Assembly (NCBI GenBank): GCA_028877215.1
Contig: JAPPFJ010000019.1
Coordinates: forward strand, 34,581-98,580
Length of the DNA: 64,000 nucleotides
Source: Gemmatimonadota bacterium
Lineage (GTDB): Bacteria; Latescibacterota; UBA2968; GCA-2709665
Reading direction: 5' to 3'
Shown: piece by piece, positions 53,745 to 61,766 of the stretch
Numbering within the stretch: the first letter of the stretch is position 1
Layout: each line of letters opens with the position of its first letter
Translations under genes and position numbers: made by a program
The notes under the pieces: generated by a model
What the model was told of the DNA's origin: nothing
The model's input: only the letters and a program-made list of their open reading frames with translations
Database searches by the model: none

Positions 53745-53772
53745 CAGTCCGTTGTTCAAGTCGCGCTGCAGG
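53744..53772. mobile_element. Solitary MITE end (remnant)
   Basis: ACAGTCCGTTGTTCAAGTCG and the following CGCTGCAGG match the reverse complement of the right end of the MITE copies. The rest of the element is absent. Begins at the last base of the mazG stop codon. Confidence 0.6.
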
Positions 53773-53812
53773 TAAGATTATGGTGTTTTGGTCCCCTGAA
53801 GGAACCCCGATC

Positions 53813-54814
53813 TCAACGCCCTGCCACACGTTCATACACCTGCACCGCCGCCATCAAATCCTGGATCGCCATTCCCGTAAAATAGGCAATCGCACCCTGG
53901 CCGCGCCGGTCTTCCAGTCGGCCCAGCGCCGCGTCTCCAATGTTCAGTACGCGCCCCTCGCCGTCTGCGGCCAACCGGTCCCCGCCCAGACCGGCCAACA
54001 GGAAATCTCCCGACTTCAGAACCTGTTCCGGATGGTCTGCAACCACCTCCCGGCTGCTCAAAAGCCCGGGATCGAGTTGCGCCGTCCTCGGGTCGCCCGC
54101 GATAACGGACAGATGCACCGCATCGCCAACGTCCCGCGGTCCCAGGATCGGTCTGGGCGTGGGAACCGCCGTCATCACGGCATCCGCCCCATCCAGACAG
54201 TCGCCAATGGCGTTCGCACTCCTAATACGGGCGTTCACTTTTGGCTGTACGAACTCGGCGAACGCCTCGACGTTGGCGGCGCTCCGGCTGGTCGCCCTGA
54301 TCTCTCGCGGCCCCAGGGCCGCGTCGGCGCACAGCGCAAGCGCGCGTGATATGCGTCCGGTACCCACAATCGCCAGCACCTCCGTACTGGCGGCAAGATA
54401 GCGGACGCCGAGCGCGCCCGCCGCGCCCGTCCGCATATTGGTCAGATATTCCGCATCCAGCTCCGCGCTCCGGCCCGTTGCAACGTCATCCAGTTCGATC
54501 ACTGCGGTGCGCCCCGCAAGCCGCCCGGAAGCAACATCCGACCGCTCTACGATCACCTTTCTCGCACGGTAACGCCGGGGCCACTCCGCGGGCATCTCCA
54601 GGCGGAACACATCCGCGCCGTCCGTCCTTCGCACGTCTTCACGGCGCGGCGGATTCAGCACCTCTCCCCATCCATAGAGGCGGAACGCACGGTCACAGCC
54701 TTCCACAACCTCCCCGGCGGACAGTATTCCCGCTATATCGGCATCTGAAATCCGAAATTTTCCATCCAATCGTCCACCCTCCGCTGCATTTGCCCGGACT
54801 TGGAAACCGTCCAT
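53813..54814 (-). CDS. Ornithine cyclodeaminase/mu-crystallin family protein
   Basis: 333 residues. N-terminal substrate domain with EVVEGCDRAFRLYG, then the NAD-binding Rossmann core: VLAIVGTGRISRALALCADA (residues about 145-164) with GTGxxxR instead of the common GxGxQA, and DAVMTAVPTPRPIL. Members are NAD-linked deaminating or imine-reducing enzymes (ornithine cyclodeaminase, alanine dehydrogenase-like, ketimine reductase); which one is not visible. Divergent from the dehydratase operon, 170 bp apart. The missing Gln of the loop is a mild deviation. Confidence 0.83.
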   Translation of the reverse strand: MDGFQVRANAAEGGRLDGKFRISDADIAGILSAGEVVEGCDRAFRLYGWGEVLNPPRREDVRRTDGADVFRLEMPAEWPRRYRARKVIVERSDVASGRLAGRTAVIELDDVATGRSAELDAEYLTNMRTGAAGALGVRYLAASTEVLAIVGTGRISRALALCADAALGPREIRATSRSAANVEAFAEFVQPKVNARIRSANAIGDCLDGADAVMTAVPTPRPILGPRDVGDAVHLSVIAGDPRTAQLDPGLLSSREVVADHPEQVLKSGDFLLAGLGGDRLAADGEGRVLNIGDAALGRLEDRRGQGAIAYFTGMAIQDLMAAVQVYERVAGR

Positions 54815-54984
54815 ACGAACTTACGTGACCGTTGTCGCATTGTGAAGAGAAAAGTGACGGGACGCCACGGGATTCCGATCCGCTTCAGGCACGGAAATTC
54901 GACTTGACGGGCTCTGGCTCCGGAACAATATTGGAAGTCCGTTTCAAGTACTTTCGTCGCCCAATTCCAAGAACGAGGCATCTC

Positions 54985-56151
54985 ATGAAGATTACGGACG
55001 TCGAAACTTTTATCGCCGGCAACCCGTGGAAGAACTGGCTGTTTACACGCGTGCATACGGACGAGGGGATATACGGCGTCGGCGAGGGCACGGTCAATTT
55101 CATGGCCAGGACCGTGGAATCGGCTATCCACGAACTCAGGCCGCAGTGGGAAGGCCAGGACCCGTTCCAGCCCGAACGCATCGTCCAGCGGATGTACCGC
55201 GACGTGTATACCGACGGCGGTCAGATTCACAAACACGCGGTGGCCGCCATCGAAGTCGCGTGCTGGGACATCATGGGCAAGTGTCTGAACAAGCCCGTCT
55301 ACCAGCTTCTGGGCGGCCAGATGCGCGACAGGATCAGGGCCTATGCGAACGGCTGGTATCGCGGCCCGCGGACGCCGGAGAACTTTCACGAGAAGGCGCT
55401 CGACGTGGTCCGCCGCGGGTACACGGCCCTTAAATTCGATCCATTCGGTTCCGCCTACCAGATCACGGACCTGGATGACGAGGCGCTGGCCATCGACATC
55501 ATCGCGGCGGTACGCGACGCCGTGGGACCCGGCGTGGACGTTCTCGTGGAGGGCCACTGCCGATTCAGCACGTCCACCGCCCTCAAATTCGCCCGGAAGA
55601 TGGAACCTTACAACCCCACCTGGTTTGAGGAGCCGACGCCCCACCACAAAGTCGATGCCCTTGCCCAGGTTGCGAGAGAGTCGCCGGTGCCCATCGCCAC
55701 GGGGGAAAGCCTCCATACGAAGTACCAATTCGCCGAACTGCTGAAACACGACGTCGTCCACATCCTTCAGCCAGAGCCGCTGGCATGCGGCGGGCTCTGG
55801 TCAACCCGAATGATCTGCGATATGGTCGACGCGCACTATGGCGTGGTCGCGCCGCACGACGCGCAGGGCCCCGTCTGCACCGCCATATGCCTTCAACTCG
55901 CGGCGTGTACGCCCAACCACTTCATACAGGAAACCTTCGACGAATTCAACGTGGAGTGGGAACGGGACCTGGTTACGGGCGAAAGTTATGATGTCGTCGA
56001 CGGCTACTTCGGCGTACCCGCCTCGCCCGGCCTGGGCATCGATCTCAACGTGGACGAGATTCGCAAACACCCCTATTCCGTGAACAACCACCTGCCGCTG
56101 TTCAGGGACGGCTGGGAACGCCGCGTTTCCCAGGAGGAGGTGACGTCATGA
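54985..56151 (+). CDS. Enolase-superfamily dehydratase (mandelate racemase/galactonate dehydratase-like)
   Basis: 388 residues from ATG 54985 (GAGG upstream); the frame upstream to 54832 lacks a site. Capping domain ITDVETFIAG..., then barrel: KFDPFG (residue about 150, base Lys region), VEGHCRFS (about 190) and FEEPTPHHK (about 215), metal ligands; GESLHTKY (about 241); and APHDAQGP (about 290), the His-Asp dyad. The His ligand motif is typical of sugar-acid dehydratases that form 2-keto-3-deoxy acids. The stop overlaps the start of the sulfatase-fold gene (ATGA). Confidence 0.87.
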   Translation: MKITDVETFIAGNPWKNWLFTRVHTDEGIYGVGEGTVNFMARTVESAIHELRPQWEGQDPFQPERIVQRMYRDVYTDGGQIHKHAVAAIEVACWDIMGKCLNKPVYQLLGGQMRDRIRAYANGWYRGPRTPENFHEKALDVVRRGYTALKFDPFGSAYQITDLDDEALAIDIIAAVRDAVGPGVDVLVEGHCRFSTSTALKFARKMEPYNPTWFEEPTPHHKVDALAQVARESPVPIATGESLHTKYQFAELLKHDVVHILQPEPLACGGLWSTRMICDMVDAHYGVVAPHDAQGPVCTAICLQLAACTPNHFIQETFDEFNVEWERDLVTGESYDVVDGYFGVPASPGLGIDLNVDEIRKHPYSVNNHLPLFRDGWERRVSQEEVTS

Positions 56152-57518
56152 ACGTGGTCTTCATTGTACTCGACAGCTTCCGACAGGACCACGTAAGCCT
56201 GTACAACGGCGGCGTCGCACCCTTTTCCGGTATCGACGCGTGCAGGACGCCGAATATCGATGCATTTGCCGAGGAGGCGGTGGTCTTCGACAACGCCTAT
56301 CCGGAAGCCCTGCCGACCATTCCCATCCGCTGTCAGCTGATGACCGGCCAGCGCACGCTGCACAGCCGCGGCTGGCAGCCCCTCACCGCGGAAGACGTAC
56401 ACGTCGCCCGGATCCTCTCCGAAGAGGGATATGTCTGCGGGCTCGTCACGGACACCTACCATTTTCGCGCTCCCGGAATGAACTACCACCGGGACTTCGC
56501 CTCGTACGACTGGATCCGCGGCCAGGAATACGATCCCTGGATCAGTGCGCCAACCCGGCGCAATATCGATGAATACGTCAACGGCAATTTTCCCGAGACC
56601 TGGCGCCGGCGCATCTCGCAATTCCTGGCCAATACCGACGGCTTCCACTCGAAGGAAGACGAATTTGCGTGGAAAGTGGCCGACAGCGCCATAGACTGGC
56701 TGGAATCGAACCGGGCGCACGAAAACGTCATGCTCTGGGTGGATTCGTTCGACCCTCACGAACCGTGGAATCCCGTTCCGGAATTCGACAGCTACACCGA
56801 TCCCGGGTACCGGGGTCCTCGCCTCATCATGCCGATGGGCGGACCGTCGGAAGACTGGGCCTCATCGGACGAGATCTCCCATATCCAGGGTCTCTACGCG
56901 GGGGAATGCGCCTTTGTGGACCACTGCCTCGGCCGGTTTTTCGAATCTCTCGGAAACCTGGGATATTACGACGACAGCGTTATCTTTCTGCTGGCCGACC
57001 ACGGACATCCCCTGAATGACCACGGAAAATTCCTGAAGGGCGCGGACCGGATGTACAATGAGCTGCTCAAGGTGCCGTTCATGGTCAGACTGCCGGGAGG
57101 GAAACACGGCGGTCGCCGGACGTCAGCGATCGTCCAGTACCAGGACGTGCTGCCCACCCTACTCGACGCGCTCGGCCTGGAAGGCAACGCCGATGCAATG
57201 GCGGGCCGGAGCTTCATGTCCGTGCTCACCGGAGATTCGGACGATCACCGGCGGACGATGATCACCGGATACCACGGCGGAATCGACCGATGTACCCGCG
57301 ACAACACCTGGAGTTACATCCAGCGCCCCGAGGGCGAACCCGACGAACTGTACCACCTTCCGGACGACCCGAAGGAAAAGAGCAACCTCATCGACGATCA
57401 CCCCGACGAGGCGGTGCGCCTGGCCGGCGCGTTCGGCAAGGTGTTCAAGCGGCAGTCTTCGAATACGGTTAAAGGCGTCCAGGGGGAATACGAAATGGCA
57501 TCGTCGAGCATCGACTGA
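56148..57518 (+). CDS. Sulfatase-fold hydrolase with Thr at the nucleophile position
   Basis: 456 residues. Metal Asp in IVLDSFRQDHVSLYN, LLADHGHPLNDHGKFLKG (about 280-297) with the Asp-His pair, and LYHLPDDPKEKSNLID near the C-terminus, as in sulfatases. The nucleophile region reads ALPTIPIRCQLMTGQR: T-I-P-I-R replaces C/S-x-P-S-R, so formylglycine cannot be formed at the usual place. No signal peptide. Translationally coupled to the dehydratase and 42 bp from the aldolase; a role in removing an ester group from a sugar acid is inferred. Confidence 0.85.
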   Translation: MNVVFIVLDSFRQDHVSLYNGGVAPFSGIDACRTPNIDAFAEEAVVFDNAYPEALPTIPIRCQLMTGQRTLHSRGWQPLTAEDVHVARILSEEGYVCGLVTDTYHFRAPGMNYHRDFASYDWIRGQEYDPWISAPTRRNIDEYVNGNFPETWRRRISQFLANTDGFHSKEDEFAWKVADSAIDWLESNRAHENVMLWVDSFDPHEPWNPVPEFDSYTDPGYRGPRLIMPMGGPSEDWASSDEISHIQGLYAGECAFVDHCLGRFFESLGNLGYYDDSVIFLLADHGHPLNDHGKFLKGADRMYNELLKVPFMVRLPGGKHGGRRTSAIVQYQDVLPTLLDALGLEGNADAMAGRSFMSVLTGDSDDHRRTMITGYHGGIDRCTRDNTWSYIQRPEGEPDELYHLPDDPKEKSNLIDDHPDEAVRLAGAFGKVFKRQSSNTVKGVQGEYEMASSSID

Positions 57519-57560
57519 ACCGGCACCATACCGAGCACCCCACCCAAACGAGGAGACCCC

Positions 57561-58301
57561 GTGGAAAATCCCGTCAAAGCGAAACTCCTCAGGGGCGAGC
57601 TGTCCCTGGGAGGCTGGCTGAACCTGGGTTCGCCGCTCGCCGCGGAAGTCATGGCAGCCGCAGGATACGAGTGGCTGGCGATAGACGCCGAACACTCGCC
57701 GTTCGACATCCCGCTCATCGCGGACACGTTCCGCGCAATCGAGGCCCGGGGCGCCGTGCCCTTCGTCCGCGCGTGGGACCACGATCCTGTTTCGCTTGCG
57801 CGCATCCTGGACGCGGGCGCCTACGGCATCATCGTACCGCACGTGAGTACGCCACGGCAGGCAGAAGCCCTTGTGCAGGCCATGCGCTATCCTCCCGAGG
57901 GCGCCCGTTCAGCCGGAACGGGAAGGGTCGCCGTGTACGGCGACGAATATCGCCGGACCGCCAACGACGCGGTGATGATCGTGCCGCAGATTGAAGACAT
58001 GGAAGGGATCAACAATACCGAAGCCATCATGTCGGTCGAGGGAATCGACGTCGGTTTCCTCGGGCCCGGCGACCTGGCCCTTTCAATGGGCGTGAACCGG
58101 GGCCATCCGGACCACGAGGCCGCCATTCAGGCGTTCGTTGCCGGATGCAAAAGAGCCGGCAAGCCCTACGGGATGCCGGAACGCGAGCTGGAGATCGTCC
58201 GGAAACGCATACGCGGAGGATTCACGTTCATGGATATCGCCAGCGATCTGCGCACCCTCGAAGCAGCCGTACAGGATGCGCTGGCCGAGGTTCGCGCCTG
58301 A
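57561..58301 (+). CDS. HpcH/HpaI family aldolase
   Basis: 246 residues from GTG 57561, with GAGGAGA 8 nt upstream. Class II metal-dependent aldolase of the 2-keto-3-deoxy acid type: WLAIDAEHSPFD (catalytic His about residue 50), RILDAGAYGIIVPHV, MIVPQIEDMEGINN (metal Glu about 146) and VGFLGPGDLALSMG (metal Asp about 176). Cleaves 2-keto-3-deoxy aldonates to pyruvate plus an aldehyde, which fits the dehydratase two genes upstream. Last gene before a terminator. Confidence 0.88.
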   Translation: MENPVKAKLLRGELSLGGWLNLGSPLAAEVMAAAGYEWLAIDAEHSPFDIPLIADTFRAIEARGAVPFVRAWDHDPVSLARILDAGAYGIIVPHVSTPRQAEALVQAMRYPPEGARSAGTGRVAVYGDEYRRTANDAVMIVPQIEDMEGINNTEAIMSVEGIDVGFLGPGDLALSMGVNRGHPDHEAAIQAFVAGCKRAGKPYGMPERELEIVRKRIRGGFTFMDIASDLRTLEAAVQDALAEVRA

Positions 58302-58311
58302 AGCGGCAGGA

Positions 58312-58332
58312 GGGCGACCACAAGGGTCGCCC
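58312..58332. repeat. Short intergenic palindrome
   Basis: GGGCGACC-ACAAG-GGTCGCCC, followed by CTACA; REP-like hairpin between aldolase stop and terminator. Confidence 0.55.
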
Positions 58333-58403
58333 CTACAAATGCAGCATCGCCGCGGACAGACCCGCGCCAATGGGCTCGTTTCGACAAGGTCAATTCAAGC
58401 AGA

Positions 58404-58437
58404 ACAGGCGGCGCAGGAAGAGCCGCCTGTTTTTTTT
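58404..58437 (+). terminator. Rho-independent terminator after the dehydratase operon
   Basis: 9-bp stem ACAGGCGGC / GCCGCCTGT with a 9-nt loop and eight T residues at the end. Confidence 0.92.
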
Positions 58438-58468
58438 CGTACCTTGAAGAATAATGTTAAGGTGTATA

Positions 58469-58497
58469 TTGACAAATAATAGAAATATCTATATATT
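58469..58497 (+). promoter_or_regulatory. Strong candidate sigma70 promoter
   Basis: Consensus TTGACA (58469-58474), 17-nt spacer, TATATT (58492-58497) in a very AT-rich island; drives the DUF2089 gene 40 bp downstream and perhaps the membrane protein. Confidence 0.85.
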
Positions 58498-58537
58498 CTG
58501 TATATGTTATTAAATAATTTTAAAGATTGGATATATA

Positions 58538-58834
58538 ATGTCAAACAGAACCCTTCCCGTCCAGTGTCCCAGCTGCGCCCGCGAGTTGCACGTTGTTCGC
58601 CTCGGATGCGACCATTGCGATACGGTCGTACAGGGATGTTACGCGCTGCCGGTCCTGACGCGCCTGAGTCAGGGAGACCGTTCACTGATATTGAACCTGG
58701 TCAAATCCAGCGGGAACCTCAAGGACCTCGCCAGGCTCTACGGCGTCTCCTACCCGACCGTCCGGAACCGCCTCGACGCACTTATCGAAAAGATCGGTGA
58801 GATCGAAGCGGACAAGGCGCACGACGAAACATAA
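58538..58834 (+). CDS. DUF2089 family zinc-ribbon/HTH protein
   Basis: 98 residues. Two Cys pairs (CPSC, residues 10-13; CDHC, 24-27) form a zinc ribbon. The C-terminal helices (GNLKDLARLYGVSYPTVRNR, about 58-78) look like a helix-turn-helix. This arrangement is the DUF2089 family, thought to be small DNA-binding regulators. It sits behind a near-consensus promoter and 52 bp before a membrane protein gene, so it may regulate that gene or itself. Confidence 0.83.
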   Translation: MSNRTLPVQCPSCARELHVVRLGCDHCDTVVQGCYALPVLTRLSQGDRSLILNLVKSSGNLKDLARLYGVSYPTVRNRLDALIEKIGEIEADKAHDET

Positions 58835-58886
58835 CGTCAATTGTCACGTTCCGGGACGTGGCGCTCTGTCTCTTGAGGGAGTCGTA

Positions 58887-59561
58887 ATGGAATTGCCGGA
58901 AAGTGCACCCTCGAACAAGCTGAAGACCTGGCTCTTCAACCCGTTCTACTACATCGCGGGCGGAACCGCCCTCGGCGTCGGGCTGGCCGTCATGGTGATC
59001 GCCAGCCTCGTCGGCGCGGCTACGAATTACCACTTCGACGGTGTCATCGACCTCCATTCGGGCACGCCCGCCCCGGCGTGGGTCTTTGTCGCTGAAAACC
59101 TGATCAACTGGCTTGTGATGGGCGTTTTGGTCTATCTTGCGGGGCGGCTGATATCCCGTAGCCGGATCCGCCCGCTGGATGTGTTCGGCACGCAGGCACT
59201 GGCGCGCGCGCCGATGGCGATCACCCTGTTCTGCGTGCTCCTCCCCGGTTTCAGGCGCGTTACAGACCACCTGGCCGGACAGCTGATACAAGGTTCGACC
59301 CGGTTCGAGTCCGGCACCTCAGGGAGCGATCTCATCTCCTTCTCACAGGTTGAAGCACTCGACCTGGCCGTTTTCGTCCTGGCGGTCGTTCTGGCGCTGC
59401 TTCTGCTCGTCTGGACGGTGTTGCTGATGTACCGCGCTTTTGCCGTCTCCTGCAACGTGGGCGGGGGCAAAGCCATCGGCGTATTCACGGTCGTCATCCT
59501 GCTTGGCGAGGTCCTTTCCAAAGTGTTTATCGGCGCGCTCCTCGCGGCAATCCAGGTTTAG
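58887..59561 (+). CDS. Yip1-like polytopic membrane protein
   Basis: 224 residues from ATG 58887 (GAGGGA upstream). N-terminal amphipathic part (LKTWLFNPFYYIAGG), then about five hydrophobic segments at residues 20-50, 65-90, 110-130, 160-185 and 195-222, including FVLAVVLALLLLVWTVLLMY. The profile resembles Yip1-domain proteins. DUF2089 and Yip1-like genes are commonly paired, which supports the call; a function in membrane organisation is only inferred. Confidence 0.7.
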   Translation: MELPESAPSNKLKTWLFNPFYYIAGGTALGVGLAVMVIASLVGAATNYHFDGVIDLHSGTPAPAWVFVAENLINWLVMGVLVYLAGRLISRSRIRPLDVFGTQALARAPMAITLFCVLLPGFRRVTDHLAGQLIQGSTRFESGTSGSDLISFSQVEALDLAVFVLAVVLALLLLVWTVLLMYRAFAVSCNVGGGKAIGVFTVVILLGEVLSKVFIGALLAAIQV

Positions 59562-59577
59562 TCCCGGAATACCAAAA

Positions 59578-59607
59578 CTCGCCGGCCCGAAGTACCGGAC
59601 CGGCGAG
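59578..59607. terminator. Hairpin between convergent genes
   Basis: CTCGCCGG / CCGGCGAG, 8-bp stem with a 14-nt loop and no T-run on the + side; possible attenuator between the membrane protein and the beta-helix gene. Confidence 0.4.
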
Positions 59608-59700
59608 CCCAAACCGCCATCAGTCTGTCAGACACGGATGGACCGCGCCCTGCCCGCAGGCCATCCTGAAAGACTGAATTCGGAATCCACGCACGATCGA

Positions 59701-60909
59701 TCAGGCCAGATTCCCCTCCGCGCGACTCTTCGAGCCTGTCACCACTACCGGCTCCTTCATGCCTACGCACATATTGCCGCCTATCAGATTGAAATCGCTG
59801 GACCCGCTCTCCACGATGCCGCAGGTCTGCGTGGGAGCCGCCTGATCGTCGGCGCAACGGTTGCCCCGGACAATCGTCCGATCGAGGTCGTGCAGCCGGA
59901 TCCCGGGCCATCGTCCCGACCCTTCCTGCGAATTACTCAACAGCAGGTTGCCGGAAAGCATGTGCTCCTCTCCCCTGCTGGCGTCGATTCCGCAGCGCCC
60001 GTTGTACGCGCAGACGTTATCGCTGACGATATTGTGGTGATCGCCTCCGTTCGCGACACCGCCGATTCCGTGCTGACCGTTACGTGAGAACACGCTGTCG
60101 CTGCAAACCGTATGGTGTACCCGGGCGCAGAAGAAAAACCCGTCGCCGCCGTTGCCTTCGGCGATATTGTGGGACCAGATACTTGCGCGCAGGGCCGTGC
60201 CGGGGTGAAACCCGTGACCTCTGCACCCGTGCGCCTGGCATTGCATCACCTGGACGTCGCTGCCTCGTTGAATGCCGAAACCGTCGCTTGGCCAGTCCGA
60301 AACCGTGCAATTCAGCACCCTCACCCGCCGGCATCGAACCAGATGGACCGCCGCGTACGTGAAATCCCACCAGGGTCCCCGGTAGTCTTCCGGACCCCGT
60401 ATGTGAAGCCCCTGAATCTCGATATCGACCTCATCCAGTGCGTAAATCGCCGGAAAGAGACGCACGGCCCGCGCGTTGTCGGCCACCTTCAAGTCCCGTT
60501 CCACCGGCACGTCGATCCGGACGCGCGCGCCGCTTCGCTCCCGTACGACACCGTGGGTACCGTGCCAACCGGTCTGGCGATCGTCGCACAACCCGACGGC
60601 GTCGCCCGCCTGGAACGGCGGACGTGCAAGGCATTCGAACTCGTACTCGCCGTGATGCGCGTCTTTCTTCAGGGCGACCGATTCCGGCGGCCGTATCGCC
60701 AGGACGGTTGCAGGCCCGTCCCCGACCAGGCTCACGTTGCCGGAAAGACAGACCGGCTGCCGCAACGGGTAGGTTCCTGCCGGCGCGCGGACCCGTCCTC
60801 CGTCCGGAGACAGAGAAGCGATCGCCTCGCCGATCCCACACGTGGGTGATGCCCGGTCGTAGAAGTCAGCGACATTGACTTCGGCCCGTGGTCCCGATGA
60901 CTTCGCCAT
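59701..60909 (-). CDS. Right-handed parallel beta-helix protein
   Basis: 402 residues from ATG 60909, with AGGGTG before it; upstream frame rejected because no site and atypical residues. Many short repeats of about 23 residues with G/N-rich turns (DGFGIQRGSDVQVMQCQAHG, GNGGDGFFFCARVHHTVCSD, HNIVSDNVCAYNGRCGIDAS) form a pectate-lyase-like parallel beta-helix (NosD/CASH type). N-terminal region resembles a pectate-lyase superhelix cap (GGRVRAPAGTYPL). No signal peptide. Probably binds or cleaves a polysaccharide; last gene of the DegT operon. Confidence 0.78.
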   Translation of the reverse strand: MAKSSGPRAEVNVADFYDRASPTCGIGEAIASLSPDGGRVRAPAGTYPLRQPVCLSGNVSLVGDGPATVLAIRPPESVALKKDAHHGEYEFECLARPPFQAGDAVGLCDDRQTGWHGTHGVVRERSGARVRIDVPVERDLKVADNARAVRLFPAIYALDEVDIEIQGLHIRGPEDYRGPWWDFTYAAVHLVRCRRVRVLNCTVSDWPSDGFGIQRGSDVQVMQCQAHGCRGHGFHPGTALRASIWSHNIAEGNGGDGFFFCARVHHTVCSDSVFSRNGQHGIGGVANGGDHHNIVSDNVCAYNGRCGIDASRGEEHMLSGNLLLSNSQEGSGRWPGIRLHDLDRTIVRGNRCADDQAAPTQTCGIVESGSSDFNLIGGNMCVGMKEPVVVTGSKSRAEGNLA

Positions 60910-60971
60910 GATCGTACACCCTGCGCGAAATACGGCGCCAGAAACTGATGTCCCGCGCCGCGATTCAGCTT

Positions 60972-61700
60972 TCAGACCCCCGGCGGTTCCAGGATGACCG
61001 TCACGCCCATGTCCAGGTATTTCGACCGTTGCTCGGCCGCGGCGATCCGGTGACACACGGCCACACCGGTACCCTCGAGAGACCTTGCCACGTAGGCCAC
61101 GGCGTCATCGACCGACTTCAGGGCGTGATTGGGATGTGACCTCAGGTTGAACGTGAGGTCGGTGGGGCCGAACGAAAGGCAATCCACCCCGGGCCTGGCC
61201 AGAAAATGCGCCCGGGTCGCGGCCTCTACCGACTCGATCTGCAGCCACAGCACCCCGTATGCGTTCCACCAGTCCGCGTATTCGAAGGGATCGGAGATCG
61301 TGGACGCCCCGCGCCGCGAACGTCCGCCGATACTCCGGATCCCCGCCTGCGGATAGTAGAATGCGTCCACGGCCTCGATTGCCGTCTCATCCGTCTCCGC
61401 CTGGGGCACCTCGACGCCACACGGCCCCAGGTCCAGGTAATTTCCGATCAGGTACGCGTTCCTCGTGTGTTTGATGCGAAACTGGACAAATACGTCCAAT
61501 TCCTCAGCGATGCCACAGAATTCCTCCAACCGCTCCTCATTGAACGCGGAGTGCTGGCTGTCGGCAGACACGAAATCGTACGGACCGCTGTCCATCACCT
61601 GCAGGAAACGCTCCCGCGTCGCATCCAGCGGCAGCATCGTACCCACAATCTGTTCTCCACTGCGTATCCGTTTCTTCAGACCAATGGCGTTTTCGAACAT
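60972..61700 (-). CDS. HpcH/HpaI family aldolase-like protein
   Basis: 242 residues from ATG 61700; GGAGG 5 nt upstream favours it over the ATG at 61712. Shorter in the core than the copy at 57561: FVSADSQHSAFNEE (His about 51), GVEVPQAETDETA (metal-binding Glu at about 98 region), SIGGRSRRG and CLSFGPTDLTFN (Asp about 181). The Glu of the common PQIE motif is replaced by a VPQAET context, so metal binding should be verified. Lies between the aminotransferase and beta-helix genes, spacing 66 and 62 bp. Confidence 0.8.
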   Translation of the reverse strand: MFENAIGLKKRIRSGEQIVGTMLPLDATRERFLQVMDSGPYDFVSADSQHSAFNEERLEEFCGIAEELDVFVQFRIKHTRNAYLIGNYLDLGPCGVEVPQAETDETAIEAVDAFYYPQAGIRSIGGRSRRGASTISDPFEYADWWNAYGVLWLQIESVEAATRAHFLARPGVDCLSFGPTDLTFNLRSHPNHALKSVDDAVAYVARSLEGTGVAVCHRIAAAEQRSKYLDMGVTVILEPPGV

Positions 61701-61766
61701 GAAGCCCTCCATCTGCGCCGGGAATCGCGCGTCATGTTTCGGAATCGGGAATCCGTGTATCGTATC

